The notes under the pieces are model-generated. The model was not told the origin of the DNA. It ran no database searches and worked only from the letters and a program-made list of their open reading frames with translations. The translations under genes were made by a program, and so were the position numbers. From Gonatopus flavifemur (taxonomy: Eukaryota > Arthropoda > Insecta > Hymenoptera > Dryinidae): 64,000 bases of DNA. The stretch is taken from the NCBI GenBank assembly GCA_018340375.1, contig JAFFJZ010000017.1:372001-436000 (forward strand). Reading direction: 5' to 3'. This document shows positions 11,276 to 22,720 of the stretch, one piece after another. Numbering within the stretch: position 1 is the first letter of the stretch; every line of letters starts with the position of its first letter.

Positions 11276-11748
11276 CTTTTGAATGAAAATTTTGTGGGAG
11301 GGATTTTATAAAACAATTCGTGAATTCAGTTGAGAGCATGTTGAATCGTAATCGTTTCCATTCAGCATCCTAAACCGTCTTTCTGGTTTGTTATTTCAAA
11401 TTCTGTGTGTCATGGGAAGTTGTCTCACATGATACAAAGTTGCACGTGCCTTTTGCATCGTCTGCATTTGAATACGAATTATTCTGATTACAGGAAAATA
11501 TAAATCATTGGGAGACGATATATTAATGTTCAAAAACAGTGCAGGTGTTTGGAATTAAATCACTTAATTCAACGAGTCATGTGGTTATGAGATTTTACAA
11601 TCTTAAAAAAAGTTCATCGTTAAATAGGAATGTATTAGTATTGAGCTGTGGGGATGACTCCAACTCAATGAATGATGCTAAAGGAGGTCTGGGATTGTCA
11701 TTGCGTTCGTTAAAGAATTCGCTTCAATAGTTAGTAAGGACAAATCTA
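11276..11748. other. No gene recognised
   Basis: Non-coding; the 63-residue frame at 11539-11730 has no recognisable motif and is probably chance. Confidence 0.45.
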
Positions 11749-13150
11749 CACGGAGAAAAATTTGGGGTAGCAGATACAGCAATTGCGATGAATTTGACAA
11801 AATCTACATGTAAATATAGGGATAGCATTTCTGCGGTGGAAATCCTACATCATTTTTGCTGTAAATTGAAATCGTCGCAATTCTACCGCAATCTGATGTA
11901 ATTTTAACATACGCACTTCATAACTATCACATACATCAAATGTAAATTCTATTGTCGTGATGAATGGAATATAAACAGTATGACAAGCGATATTTACTTC
12001 AAACTTATGAAATTTGTACATCAGTCTGATGTAAAATACATGTTAGGATTTTTGAATAAAATTTCAATCGCTCATTCATATATTTTATGCATACGCGAGA
12101 ACTACGATAATCACTACAACAATTTTTGTTAATTTTCCAAAAGCCACAAAGATGGGGATAAAATTTAAGTGATTAAAATTTTACATTATTTGCGCCGCAT
12201 TTTTATGAATTTTCACTGACAATTGAAATAAAAAAAATTGTATCTTCCCAATTAATTCTTGCTGTTGTGTTTTTTGTTGAATTTGCAATGAGACAATATA
12301 TACAAATGCAGTTTTGAGCAGTGAAATGAACTTTAATCACTCAGCTTGAATTATCTTACATCTCACATATTACATATTACAATAAGATACAATACAATGT
12401 TATGTCGCCTTATTCTATCATTATCACTAACCGTACGCTATGGGTGGAGATTCAAGTTTTTAATATATATCAAATGTAGGAACAAACTGATACTCGCGGA
12501 AAACTGTTGAAACTGTTTGCGCCATCTTTGTGACGCGATTTTAATCATTTTGAACTAAAAGGAGTGTTACAAAGCTTCTCAGTAGTATTACCAACCCTGC
12601 TTAAAGTGTCAAATATGATTCAAAAACATGATAGAAACTGTGAATCTTATCATGTTTTTGAATCATAATCTATGATATTCTATACGATTCTATATGACAC
12701 TTTAAGCAGGGAACACAGGCGAGTGGTTTTTGCAGAAGCAATTGTTGAATACACATCAGATTGCGGTAACTGTATATTTGAGAATGAGAATAAAATTCCT
12801 GGGAAATAAATCAGAATATCATTCAAAAAAGCATGAGTAACATTAGCAACTGTACTTGTTGAATGTACATTGGATTGCTGTAGAATTGAATGAGTGGAAA
12901 TGTGGTTGAGCATGCCTTATGGCATCACGTTCGTGAAAAATAGATTCAGTCGAGTGCAATGGAAAATTTACATTGTTCGTGGTCAATAATATCATAATAA
13001 ATATATTTTTGGATTGGCGTAATTTTTACAATCTTCCAAAGCAATGATCATGTACGTATCATGTGAGTTTCATCAAAATTAATGTAGGAATTACATTTAA
13101 AGTTTTATCTATGCACTGATGTTAAAGTTACATTATAATTTTTCTCCGTG
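11749..13150. mobile_element. CACGG-ended element, TA TSD
   Basis: The left end CACGGAGAAAAATT and right end AATTTTTCTCCGTG are inverted copies, each flanked by TA (11747-11748, 13151-13152). Only about 16 bp of inverted repeat is clear. The interior has repeated 'acatcagattgcggta'/'taccgcaatctgatgt' type motifs in both orientations. No transposase. A smaller palindrome is nested at 12595-12711. I group it with the other CACGG/CACTG elements. Confidence 0.6.
12595..12711. mobile_element. Short palindromic MITE, CCCTGCTTAAAG ends
   Basis: Ends CCCTGCTTAAAGTGTCA and complement. The inner arms repeat 'tgattcaaaaacatgata' in inverted order around a short loop. No clear target duplication. Non-coding. 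Confidence 0.75.
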
Positions 13151-13152
13151 TA

Positions 13153-13605
13153 AATACAAGGTAATAGATCGGAACGTGGGAATGGCATTTGAGAGAGTTC
13201 ACAAGTTCAAACATTTAGGAAGTGTGCTGACCAGTCGTAATGATGTAAACAGAGAGATTCAGAAAAGATTACATTCGGAAAATGCATGCTATTTCTCAGT
13301 TAATAAGCTGCTGGGAGCACGATTATTATTCAAACGATTTGAAATCAGAATTTATAAAATAATAATTTCAACAGTAGATCTAATAAATCTCGAACAAAAT
13401 ATTCTGCTGAGGTAAATAAGAGATTGAGAAGAATGAAGAAAATATCATTAAGATAAAATATAATGATATCGTTTATGCGATATCCTGAATATAAAATGAT
13501 TAAAAGTCGTAGATTAAGATAGGTGGAACGCGTATCGTGGATAAGGAAGAAGAAAGCGCCTATTGGGGTTTTGTTTGGTAATCCTAATGGAACAAGATAG
13601 TGTGA
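13153..13605 (+). pseudogene. Relic of a second LINE type (RT C-terminus)
   Basis: The frame 13119-13415 contains 'FERVHKFKHLGSVLTSR', 'NREIQKRLHSENACYFSVNK' and 'FEIRIYKIIIS', the conserved block after the RT active site of a LINE different from the TGA-tailed family. Downstream, 'KMIKSRRLR' and 'APIGVLFGNPNGTR' continue it with an in-frame stop. It begins directly after the TA duplication of the element 11749-13150, so the first codons of the open frame belong to that element. Confidence 0.8.
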
Positions 13606-15246
13606 GATTCAATCGGGTGGATTGACTTGTGAAAAATTCACATGAAATTAATTGAAAAATCTAAATTGAGGTTTATCTTTTTTCGAATGAGTGAAGTAAT
13701 CTTCGCTGACGAGTGCAAGATAAATCAACATCTTATAAAATTTCATCGAGTTCCTCATTCTGAATAGACTTGAAAAATCTCATAATATTCTATCAATCTC
13801 GTGGAAGTAATAGTATGATTTCGTTACCTCACATCACAGCATTGTTTTCGGATATTGAACAATAGGGTACGAAGAATTATTGAAAAAACCAATGCCAAAA
13901 TAAATGACGGTACACGCAGAATGGAAGAATCGATCATATTAAAATTCCTGTTTTTGTTTATGACACCAACACATTACATAATTTGATGAATTTTCATTTA
14001 AACGTATGTAACTTCTTTGAATAACCCTTTTTATCACTTTCGTATGCCATTTGTGAATAAATCATAAATAAACATTTGTGTTGTAACTGATAATCGAAAC
14101 GACAAATATCTTTGTTCCTCGGTGTGTATGAGATTTGTATTCAACAGAAGATACGGAAGGATTGATGCGAATGTGAAGTGCGTTCGAGAATCGACTTTCC
14201 TTTTCAATTGTCTTTCTCAAAGATCTCAAGCTCTGACCCGACTCTTGACCTCTCTTCTTCATTGTTTACGAAGATCCTTTAGATACGTACATACAGATTT
14301 GTAATTTGATTACATACAGGCATATTTACGTAACAAGATTTTCTATCTGGATAATAGGCATAGTTGAAAATATTAAGTATCTATCTGAAAATAATATACG
14401 ATGTGTTTCGTGACTGGTTTAGATCTCGTCTTGGATTGCATTTTGGTTTTTTTCCTCGTTTTCATAAATCGTAAGTAGAGGGGATAGGAAAGAACTATCA
14501 ATGAATTGTCGTCGATTGATTCTTGGTGGCTTCGAATTGATATGTGATGATAGGGGACCGTCCTAGATAACGATGTTTGTATAACAGAAGCAAATGCGTT
14601 GCAGTATTGCGAGCAGGAGACTCATATTCTGTGCCGACATCCATGTTAGCTTAAGGAGATACCAGCGCCGTAACAATCACCAAATCTATTTTGACAAATT
14701 ATTCGAAAATTCAGCAATCCGAGTGGAAAAAATTTTCGAAGTTATAAATATAATAATATAATTATGTATAATTTTGAAAATTTTTTCCACTTGGGAATAC
14801 TCGTTTCTCCGATCAGTACTTATACATGCATTGGTGAAAATGGAACGTGCAACGAAGAGGGTAGGGAAAGCTCTTCTAAAGTCAATCAGGAGAATATAAA
14901 AAGTTTGGAAAGCGTAATTTGGCGCTTCGAGACGTGCACCAAGAGTGATCGAATGCGTGACGCGCAGAAAGCATCGACAAAATATTTTTATAAAAAGGTA
15001 ATTTTGATGGAGTTCTTAGGACGTTTATAAAACGTAGGAATCCAAGCGTGCTAAGCTTTTGTATGAACGCTGATAGCACTTTCTGCCAGGAAGAGTTAAT
15101 TGGCGCAGATCATGCTGTCTGGGCGTTTTCCTTACTTCAATAAACCTCTTTCTCGCGCTTGGCGAACATTATTTTTTCACTAGTGAGAAAACCTCCCCAG
15201 AGCGATATTTTGATTATACATTACTTTATTTGCGAATAATTCGTCA
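13606..15246. other. No gene; small foldback
   Basis: Non-coding AT-rich sequence. At 14718-14800 'gtggaaaaaattttcgaag' and its approximate complement form a short hairpin with an AT-rich loop. Nothing else recognised. Confidence 0.5.
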
Positions 15247-15250
15247 GTTA

Positions 15251-15463
15251 AGGGGATTCATTACTCCCTGCAAAAGTTACTAGATTCCAAATTTCTCCCC
15301 CCAGTTTTCTCAGAAACGAACACATAAAATGAAAAATAATGAGTAGCTGCATTTTTTTCAATAGCCTAAGAAGATGCACCTGCTCATTAAAATTGAGTCT
15401 ATTCATTGATTACTGAGAAAACTGGGGGGAGAGATCTAGTAACTTGGCTTGTGGTGAATCGCC
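15251..15463. mobile_element. TTAA-flanked MITE, GGGGATTCA ends
   Basis: TTAA flanks both ends (15247-15250, 15464-15467). Ends read GGGGATTCATTAC and the near-complement GTGGTGAATCGCC. Inner arms share 'gttactagat' and 'tctccccccagttttctcag' inverted. TTAA specificity suggests piggyBac or Kolobok. Compare 41512-42409. Confidence 0.75.
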
Positions 15464-15494
15464 TTAAGATTTGGCTAATATTACGATACTGGTC

Positions 15495-15778
15495 TTTCCT
15501 TCTCTCTAAATCTGAAAGAGTGAAAAATCACGTGTTTCACTCCACTAAGTCTCAGAAGTGAGCCAGTCCGCTTTGAGTGGAATTTTCACTCGTTTCGAGT
15601 GAACCCTCACTCTTTTAGAGTGAAAAATTGACTCTAGAATTTGAGAGGCTGTGGGTTTCTAACCTCAAACCTTAGAATATCACTCTAAAAGAGTGGAAAT
15701 TTCACTCAAAATTTCGACAAGCTCACTTTTGGCTGACTGAAGAGTGAAATCTCACTCTAAAAATTTTAGAGAGTTGAG
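15495..15778. repeat. GAGTG/CACTC-dense palindromic segment
   Basis: Contains many copies of 'actctaaaagagtg', 'gagtgaaa' and 'tttcactc' in both orientations, spaced 10-40 bp apart. 'ctctctaaa' and 'ttttagagagtt' lie near the edges. A similar motif cluster is at 55780-55935. Probably a non-autonomous DNA element; boundaries approximate. Confidence 0.6.
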
Positions 15779-16433
15779 GGATTAATAGCGCCGTGGTACA
15801 AGTTCGTTTATTTCACATTATCCCAAGGTGTCCAGCTTTTAAGAATTGCAACAGAATCAATCAATTATAAAATCAGATTGAACAAAATAGTTAATAAAAC
15901 AAATAGAGAAGTCTCGAGCCACACATCTTGTATTCGAAAATGTTTCAATAGAATCAAAATATCGTTCTGTATAGCAATTTTACATGCTTCAAAAAATTAC
16001 TGTACAGAGTTATATTTTGATTTTCTCGAGAGGTCTTTGAATAGTTTGGGATAAGCCATTTGGTTGGTACCGCAAGGCTAGTATCTTCCCAAACTTTAAC
16101 AATATTGCCTTGACCACTGGTTCAAATTTTGAATTGAGTTTTAGAATACTTTTAATACTCTTCAGCATAGTATACCGTCGATTCTTCACCTAAAGCTTCG
16201 GTGGAATGAAAGTGGAACATTAGTGAAGGAATGGTCCGACTAAAAATGCCCAACAGAAACGATTCGAAAATTTCTATCAGTTTCTGATCGGGTTTTCTCA
16301 CGGGAATTGCTAATAAAAAATTACAGAAATTCTACCAGGTCCAATAAAGTTCCAAATTTGGTATGCACAGTCAGATCTAAGACTGGACTTGGTCCCAGCT
16401 CATAAACTTATACAAGGCGTAGAATAGACCCTA
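15779..16433. other. No gene recognised
   Basis: Non-coding. An inverted pair 'caagcctcgag'-like motifs around 15910-16030 ('tagagaagtctcgagcc' and 'ctcgagaggtctttga') hints at an old foldback. Confidence 0.4.
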
Positions 16434-16684
16434 CACGGAAAGAAGAAAACAGCACTGGTTACTGTCCATAACAGCAATCAGTTGAAAAACAAATGAAAAC
16501 ACGCTTGGATGATAGAGGTTAGCGCGATCACAGTGATGTGTACTGCAGTGAAATTCGTCAATGCTGCTTGGACATTAACGGTTACTGGGAGACGCAGTAA
16601 TGAACAGCGTGAATTTGATTTTTCATTTTTTTTTAATGAATTACTGCGATTCACAGTAACCATTGCTGGTTTCTTTTTTCCGTG
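16434..16684. mobile_element. CACGG-ended MITE (family A, copy 1), TA TSD
   Basis: Ends CACGGAAAGAAGAAAACAG and complement, flanked by TA (16432-16433, 16685-16686). The inner arms repeat 'ggttactgt' and its complement. The whole 251 bp matches the reverse complement of 54303-54539 along its length, including 'gaaaaacaaatgaaaacacg', so this is a genuine repeat family. Confidence 0.88.
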
Positions 16685-16918
16685 TAGGCTCAGACCTGAC
16701 TAAGCATGATATCCTTAAAAGTATGGGAAACCGGGCAAAAACTTCCAGAAAGTGTTTTGTACTGAGAAAAAAGCGACGTGGTTATGAAAACCTTGCATGG
16801 TCAAGGACTCATGGTTGCTGTGACCTGAAATCTGATTATGATAACCAGGAAAACAAGACAAAATCGCGTGAATCTGGTTGTGGCAACTGAATGGAATGGT
16901 TGAAGCCAAAAATAACTA
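16685..16918. other. Spacer with GGTTATGA/AACC motifs
   Basis: Non-coding spacer between two CACGG-ended elements; contains 'tggttatgaaaacc', 'gattatgataaccagg' and 'gagaaaaaagc', possibly another decayed copy. Confidence 0.4.
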
Positions 16919-17206
16919 CACGGAGAAAAAAATATCGCTGTCATAACGATACTGGATAGTTGTGATGACTATCCAAAGTTTAGTGGTATCAGTATCGTTG
17001 CTATGATCATACAAATCTCCGAGGAACGATATAGATCGCCAGCATAGCCATCTGTATGAAGCTGAAACTAGCGAACCACATCTAGCAGACCAGTTGTGAA
17101 CTTTTGGTTGAGACTGTACTTTTGAGTTATTACATATTTCCAACGGGATTTTGGGCGAACGGGCAGTGCTGGTAGGATGAAAGTGATCAATCTTAATAGA
17201 TTTTGA

Positions 17207-18738
17207 TACGCTGAATCGAATGAGATGGGTTTCAAATCGATCCGAACAGTTTTGAGGAAGATATAGAGGTTTTGAATGAAGTGGAAATTGGAAATGGTGT
17301 CGGCGATTGCGATTTTTCCATGCCTTCCCTTATTCAGAAAGGGAATTTCCGGTTCGCTGATCGTGTTTCTTATGGTATTTTCGACGCTGAATCGAATGAG
17401 ATGGGTCTCGGAATGGTACGCGGTCGTCTTCCATGGATTTGGGAGGATTGAAGTTGGGAAAACTTGGAAACGTGAGAAACTGTGCGTCCAAAACAATAAT
17501 TCCATGCCTTCCCTTATTCAGAAAGGGAATTTCTGGTTTGCTGAGGTTGTTTTTTATAGTATTTTTGACGCTGAATCGAATGAGATGGGTCCCGAAATGG
17601 TACGCGGTCGTCTTCCATGGATTTGGGAGGATTGAAGTTAGGGAAATTTGGGAACGTGAGAAATTGTGCGTCCAAAACAACAATTCCATGCCTTCCCTTA
17701 TTCAGAAAGGGAATTTTTGGTTCGCTGAGGTTGTTTTTCATAGTATTCTCGACGCTGAATCGCATGAACACGATTCCAAAATGGTACGCGGTCGTTTTCC
17801 ATGGATTTGGGGAAATTCAAGTTAGCAGAACTTGCAAACGTGAGGAACAGGCCGTCCAAAGCCACAGTTTCCATGCCTTGCCTCATTCAGAAAGGGAATT
17901 TTTGGTTCGCCCATGTTATTCTTGATGGTATTATCGACGCTGAATCGAATGAAATCAGTCTCAAAATGGTACGCGGTCATTTTCTATGGATTCGGGGAGA
18001 ATGAAACAACTAGAAAGTGAAATCGTGAGAAACTGTACACCCAAGTCAATGTTTCCATGTTTCCGCTTACTCAGAAAGAGAATTTTTGGTTCGCTGATCT
18101 TGTTTCTTATAGTATTTTCGACGCTGAATCGAATGAGATAGGAGTTGAAATGATACGCGGTCGTCTTCCATGGATTTGGGAGGATTGAGGTTAGGAAAAT
18201 TTGGAAACGTCAGAAACTGTGTGTCCAAAACAATGTTTCCATGCCTTCCCTTATTCAGAAAGGGAATTTTTGGTTCGCTGATCTTGTTTCTAATAGTATT
18301 TTCGACGCTGAATCGGATGAACACGATTCCAGAATCGTACGCGGTCGTCTTCCTTGGATTTGGGGGGATTGAAGGTAGCAAAACTTGGAAACGTCATAAA
18401 CTGTGTGTCCAACACAATGTTTCCTTGCCTTGCCTCATTCAGAAAGGGAATTTTTGGTTCGCCCATGTTATTCTTGATGGTATTATCGACGCTGAATCGA
18501 ATGAAATCAGTCTCAAAATGGTACGCGGTCATTTTCTATGGATTCGGGGAGAATGAAACAACTAAAACGTGGAATCGTGAGAAACTGTACCCCCAAGTCA
18601 ATGTTCTACAACAATAATTCCATGCCTTCCCTTATTCAGAAAGGGAATTTTTGGTTCGCTGAGATTGTCTTTTATAGTATTTTCGACGCTGAATCGAATG
18701 AAATCAGTCTCAAAATGGTACGCGGTCATTTTCTATGG
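17207..18738 (+). repeat. ~184-bp tandem repeat array, left arm
   Basis: Unit marker 'gacgctgaatcgaatga' occurs at about 17383, 17567, 17751, 17936, 18120, 18304, 18488 and 18684, a step of 184 bp except the last. Each unit also has 'ttattcagaaagggaat', 'ggtacgcggtc' and 'ccatggatttggg'. Orientation flips at about 18738. Confidence 0.93.
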
Positions 18739-20150
18739 ATAGGGAAGGCATGGAATTATTGTTTTGGACACACAGTTTCTGACGTTTCCAAGTTTTCCTA
18801 ACTTCAATCCCCACAAATCCATGGAAGACGACCGCGTACCATTCTGGAATCGTGTTCATCCGATTCAGCGTCGAAAATACTATAAAAAAAAACCTCAGCG
18901 AACCAAAAATTTGCTTTCTCAATGGGGGAAGGCAAGGAAACATTGTGTTGGACACACAGTTTATGACGTTTCCAAGTTTTGCTACCTTCAATCCCCCCAA
19001 ATCCAAGGAAGACGACCGCGTACGATTCTGGAATCGTGTTCATCCGATTCAGCGTCGAAAATACTATAAGAAACAAGATCAGCGAACCAAAAATTCTCTT
19101 TCTGAGTAAGCGGAAACATGGAAACATTGACTTGGGTGTACAGTTTCTCACGATTTCACTTTCTAGTTGTTTCATTCTCCCTGAATCCATAGAAAATGAC
19201 CGCGTACCATTTTGAGACTGATTTCATTCGATTCAGCGTCGATAATACCATCAAGAATAACATGGGCGAACCAAAAATTCCCTTTCTGAATGAGGCAAGG
19301 CATGGAAACTGTGGCTTTGGACGGCATGTTCCTCACGTTTGCAAGTTCTGCTAACTTGAATTTCCCCAAATCCATGGAAAACGACCGCGTACCATTTTGG
19401 AATCGTGTTCATGCGATTCAGCGTCGAGAATACTATGAAAAACAACCTCAGCGAACCAAAAATTCCCTTTCTGAATAAGGGAAGGCATGGAATTGTTGTT
19501 TTGGACGCACAATTTCTCACGTTCCCAAATTTCCCTAACTTCAATCCTCCCAAATCCATGGAAGACGACCGCGTACCATTTCGGGACCCATCTCATTCGA
19601 TTTAGCGTCGAAAATACTATAAAAAACAACCTCAGCAAACGAAAAATTCCCTCTGTGAATAAGGGAAGGCATGAAATTATTGTTTTGGACGCACAGTTTC
19701 TCACGTTTCCAAGTTTTCCCAACTTCAATCCTCGCAAATCCATGGAATACGACCTCGTACCATTTCGAGACCCATCTCATTCGATTCAGCGTCAAAAATA
19801 CTATAAAAAACAACCTCAGCAAACCAGAAATTCCCTTTCTGAATAAGGGAAGGCATGGAATTATTGTTTTGGACGCACAGTTTCTCACGTTTCCAAGTTT
19901 TCCCAACTTCAATCCTCCCAAATCCATGGAAGACGACCGCGTATCATTCCGAGACCCATCTCATTCGATTCAGCGTCGAAAATACCATAAGAAACACGAT
20001 CAGCGAACCGGAAATTCCCTTTCTGAATAAGGGAAGACATGGAAAAATCGCAATCGCCGACACCATTTCCAATTTCCACTTCATTCAAAACCTCTATATC
20101 TTCCTCAAAACTGTTCGGATCGATTTGAAACCCATCTCATTCGATTCAGC
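18739..20150 (-). repeat. ~184-bp tandem repeat array, right (inverted) arm
   Basis: The same unit in reverse orientation, with 'cagcgtc' ending at about 18872, 19056, 19240, 19425, 19609, 19794 and 19977. Pairing sums show that the unit at about 19609 has no partner on the left, so the arms differ by unit gain or loss near the middle while the outer units pair exactly. Confidence 0.93.
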
Positions 20151-20477
20151 GTATCAAAATCTATTAAGATTGATCACTTTCATCCTACCAGCACTGCCCG
20201 TTCGCCCAAAATCCCGTTGGAAATATGTAATAACTCAAAAGTACAGTCTCAACCAAAAGTTCACAACTGGTCTGCTAGATGTGGTTCGCTAGTTTCAGCT
20301 TCATGCCATCTGTATCGTCACCATAGCGATACAGTATTGTCACTACAGCTATCTCTTCTTAACCATACTTCAGATCGTTATAATAGCCATACTTTTTTTT
20401 CCATGTACGTTGCCTGGTTATACGGACCAGATTTCTCTCCGAGTGTGCTCGGTTCTATGAGCTTTTCATATCATATA

Positions 20478-21007
20478 CACTGTTAAAAATTTCTTGAAAT
20501 TTCATTCATTTTTCAAGTACACTTGTGAATGAAATTTCCAATTTTTTGTGGTTGAATTAAGAATTTTCAATTTTTGCTATATTACACTCGGGGAAAAAAA
20601 AAGTTGCTCAAACAGCAAACCTCGAAAACTTGCTTTGCTGATATGGTAAAACTTGCTGCTGGATTAGCAAAAAATTTGCTATTAAAGCAAAAATCTTGCT
20701 GTTTTAACAAGCGCTCGCTATTCAGCACCCGGAATTGTAGATATACAGACGGCTAGAAAATTTTGCTAAATTAGCGAATACCTTGCTGAAATAGCAATAT
20801 TTTTGCTGTAACAGCAACTGTTTTGCTAATTTAGCAAAGCAGATTTTTCTGAATCGTTTTTTCAGCAAGAATTTTTGTCTGCATGTATATTATCAACTGA
20901 ATTTTGATTCAAATGTAATTGAAATTTCAAGAACTTTTTCAATCACGTGAGTGGAAATTGCTTTCATCGCATGTGGTTGAAGCTTCATGCAGAAATTCCC
21001 AACAGTG
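20478..21007. mobile_element. CACTG-ended element with a nested TTGCT-rich element
   Basis: Left end CACTGTTAAAAATTTCTTG and right end complement of CACTGTTGGGAATTTCTG. The interior on both sides has 'gaaatttc' and 'tcaag' motifs. TA precedes the left end; the right flank reads TG, so the duplication is not exact. Boundaries are moderately supported. Confidence 0.5.
20585..20885. repeat. TTGCT/AGCAA-saturated segment
   Basis: About 300 bp in which TTGCT or AGCAA recurs roughly every 10-20 bp in both orientations, e.g. 'ttgctattaaagcaa' and 'ttgctgaaatagcaa'. TA dinucleotides flank both edges. No coding signal. Likely a nested non-autonomous element with extreme internal motif density. Confidence 0.6.
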
Positions 21008-21267
21008 TGAGAAATTTACCGGAACGGGAAGAAAATTTGCTCCCTGAAACAAAGAATTTTAAAAAAATTGTAAAATTGAGTGAATTTTCAATCACTTTAG
21101 AAAAATATTCCCTATAAATTTTACACACTGTTAGATATTTGACCTCTCGTGACCGCTTTTTGGTGTGTATTCGCGTCTATCAGTTCTGTAATAAAATTTC
21201 GTTTACAATTTATGTTGACTTCACTCAGATTTCTGTTGTATTTTGAAAATTGCCATCAATTTGAGTA

Positions 21268-22720
21268 CATCATCATCATCATGAATTATTCAGTCTTATG
21301 ACTGGTTTGATGAAATCCTTCAACCCTGTGCATTATTCGCTAAACGCTTAATTTCTACATATCTACGACAACCTTCATCTTGTATAATTTGCTTCATATA
21401 ACTTGATCTAGGTCTATCTTTACGAGTTTTACCATTCATTCTTCCTTCCAATATTGTTTTCAATAAACTATCATGCCTTAATGTGTGTTCTATCAGATTA
21501 CTTCTTCTTTTCACGCCATGTTTCAAAAGACTTCTCTTTCACCTTCTTAAGAACTTCTTAATTTTTTACTTTCTCTATCCACTTTAGTTTAAGCATCCTT
21601 CTATAACACCAGATTTCAAAGGCGTCAAGTCTTCGTTGGTCCGTTTTTCCCATTGTCCAAGTTTCGCAACCATATAATACTGTGCTCCAAACGTAACTCT
21701 TCAAGAATTTCTTCTTTACGGCTAAGCTAATATTCTTTGAGCATAGTAACTGTTTCTTTTGGTGGAAAGCTTGTTTTCCTTGTGCTATTTTTGCTCTTAT
21801 CTCTTTCGCTTTTACCGTTTTCTGTAATTATGCTTCCTAGATATTTAAATTCTTTCACTTGCTGAATTGTCTCTGCATTTGTTTTGATTTTCGTTACTCT
21901 TGATGTTTTCGCTGTTGTACAAACCATGAATTTTGTTTTGTCCTTATTTAAGTATATTCATACAATACTTTTCTAGTAATATTGTTCTCATAGTGTTGAG
22001 AATATTTTCTAACTCAGTACTACTCGTGGCAAATATAGCTATGTCATCTGCGAATCTCAACATACTTATATTTTCTCCCTGAATCTGTAGTTTCGATTGA
22101 ATCCCTCCTTCACTTCGTCCATCGCTCCTTCTATATATAAATTGAAGATCAATGGTGATAGTGAGCATCCTTGTCTTACCCCACTTTTAATTTGTGCTTC
22201 TTCTTCTTGACCCTCTATTTCTATTATTGTGGTTTGATTCTTATATAATTCATATATTATTCTCCTATCTTTCAAAATCATTCCTACCTTTTTCAAAATC
22301 GCGAACATTTTCTCCCAATAAACATTATCGAATGCTTTTTGTATATTCACAAAACCTATATACACAGACTTCTTTGACTCTAGTCTTTTCTCTACTACTG
22401 TTCCAAGTGCTAAAATTGCTTCTCACGTTCCCCTATTTTTCCTCAAATCGAACTGATCTTCTGCTAGTCTACTCTCTATTTTATTTTCCATCCTTCTGTA
22501 TATAATTTTTGTCAGTATTTTCGAGGCATGTAAAGTCAAACTAATCGTTCTGTAGTCCTCACATTCGTCTGCTCCTTGTTTTTTTCTGGAATGGCGACAA
22601 TTTTATTCTTCTGGAAATCTTCCGATACTTCTCCGAAAATAATTTGAGTACAATCTCTACACAATTTCAGTTTGTATGTAAGTCAATCATTCCGGTTTTA
22701 ATTGCTCTATGAGTACCTCG
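21268..22720 (-). mobile_element. RTE-like LINE, copy 3 (RT)
   Basis: Longest copy of the TGA-tailed LINE. Minus-strand pieces give 'ILTKIIYRRMENKIESRLAE' (about 22420-22530), 'YIGFVNIQKAFDNVYWEKMF' (motif A region, within 22066-22365), 'VRQGCSLSPLIFNLYIEGAM', 'LRFADDIAIFATSS' (F-A-D-D, 21944-22168), 'EFKYLGSIITENGKSERD' (21727-21927) and 'GRMNGKTRKDRPRSSYMKQI' (21320-21526). The pieces are in different frames, so at least four frameshifts or stops break it. The 3' hairpin CAGTCATAAGACTG and (ATG)n tail are at about 21268-21315. The 5' end fades near 22720 without an endonuclease. Confidence 0.9.

Larger units (their letters stand above)
16919..20405. mobile_element. 3.5-kb palindromic element, CACGG ends, TA TSD
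   Basis: Left end CACGGAGAAAAAAATATCG, right end complement of CATGGAAAAAAAAAGTATG, each flanked by TA (16917-16918, 20406-20407). Inside the ends are variable 'cataacgat'/'atcgttat' motifs, then arms that are inverted copies from about 17056 to 20306. The outermost 440 bp of the arms encode identical 145-residue frames on opposite strands (17068-17505 minus, 19855-20292 plus), which shows near-perfect arm identity. The arms are built of ~184-bp tandem repeats. The open frames here are a by-product of repeat units without stops and I do not call them genes. Confidence 0.85.

Noticed and set aside
17068..20292. Many 60-145-residue open frames on both strands in the 184-bp repeat arrays
   Set aside because: They repeat with the unit, occur antisense to each other and contain no known domain; they are by-products of a stop-poor repeat.
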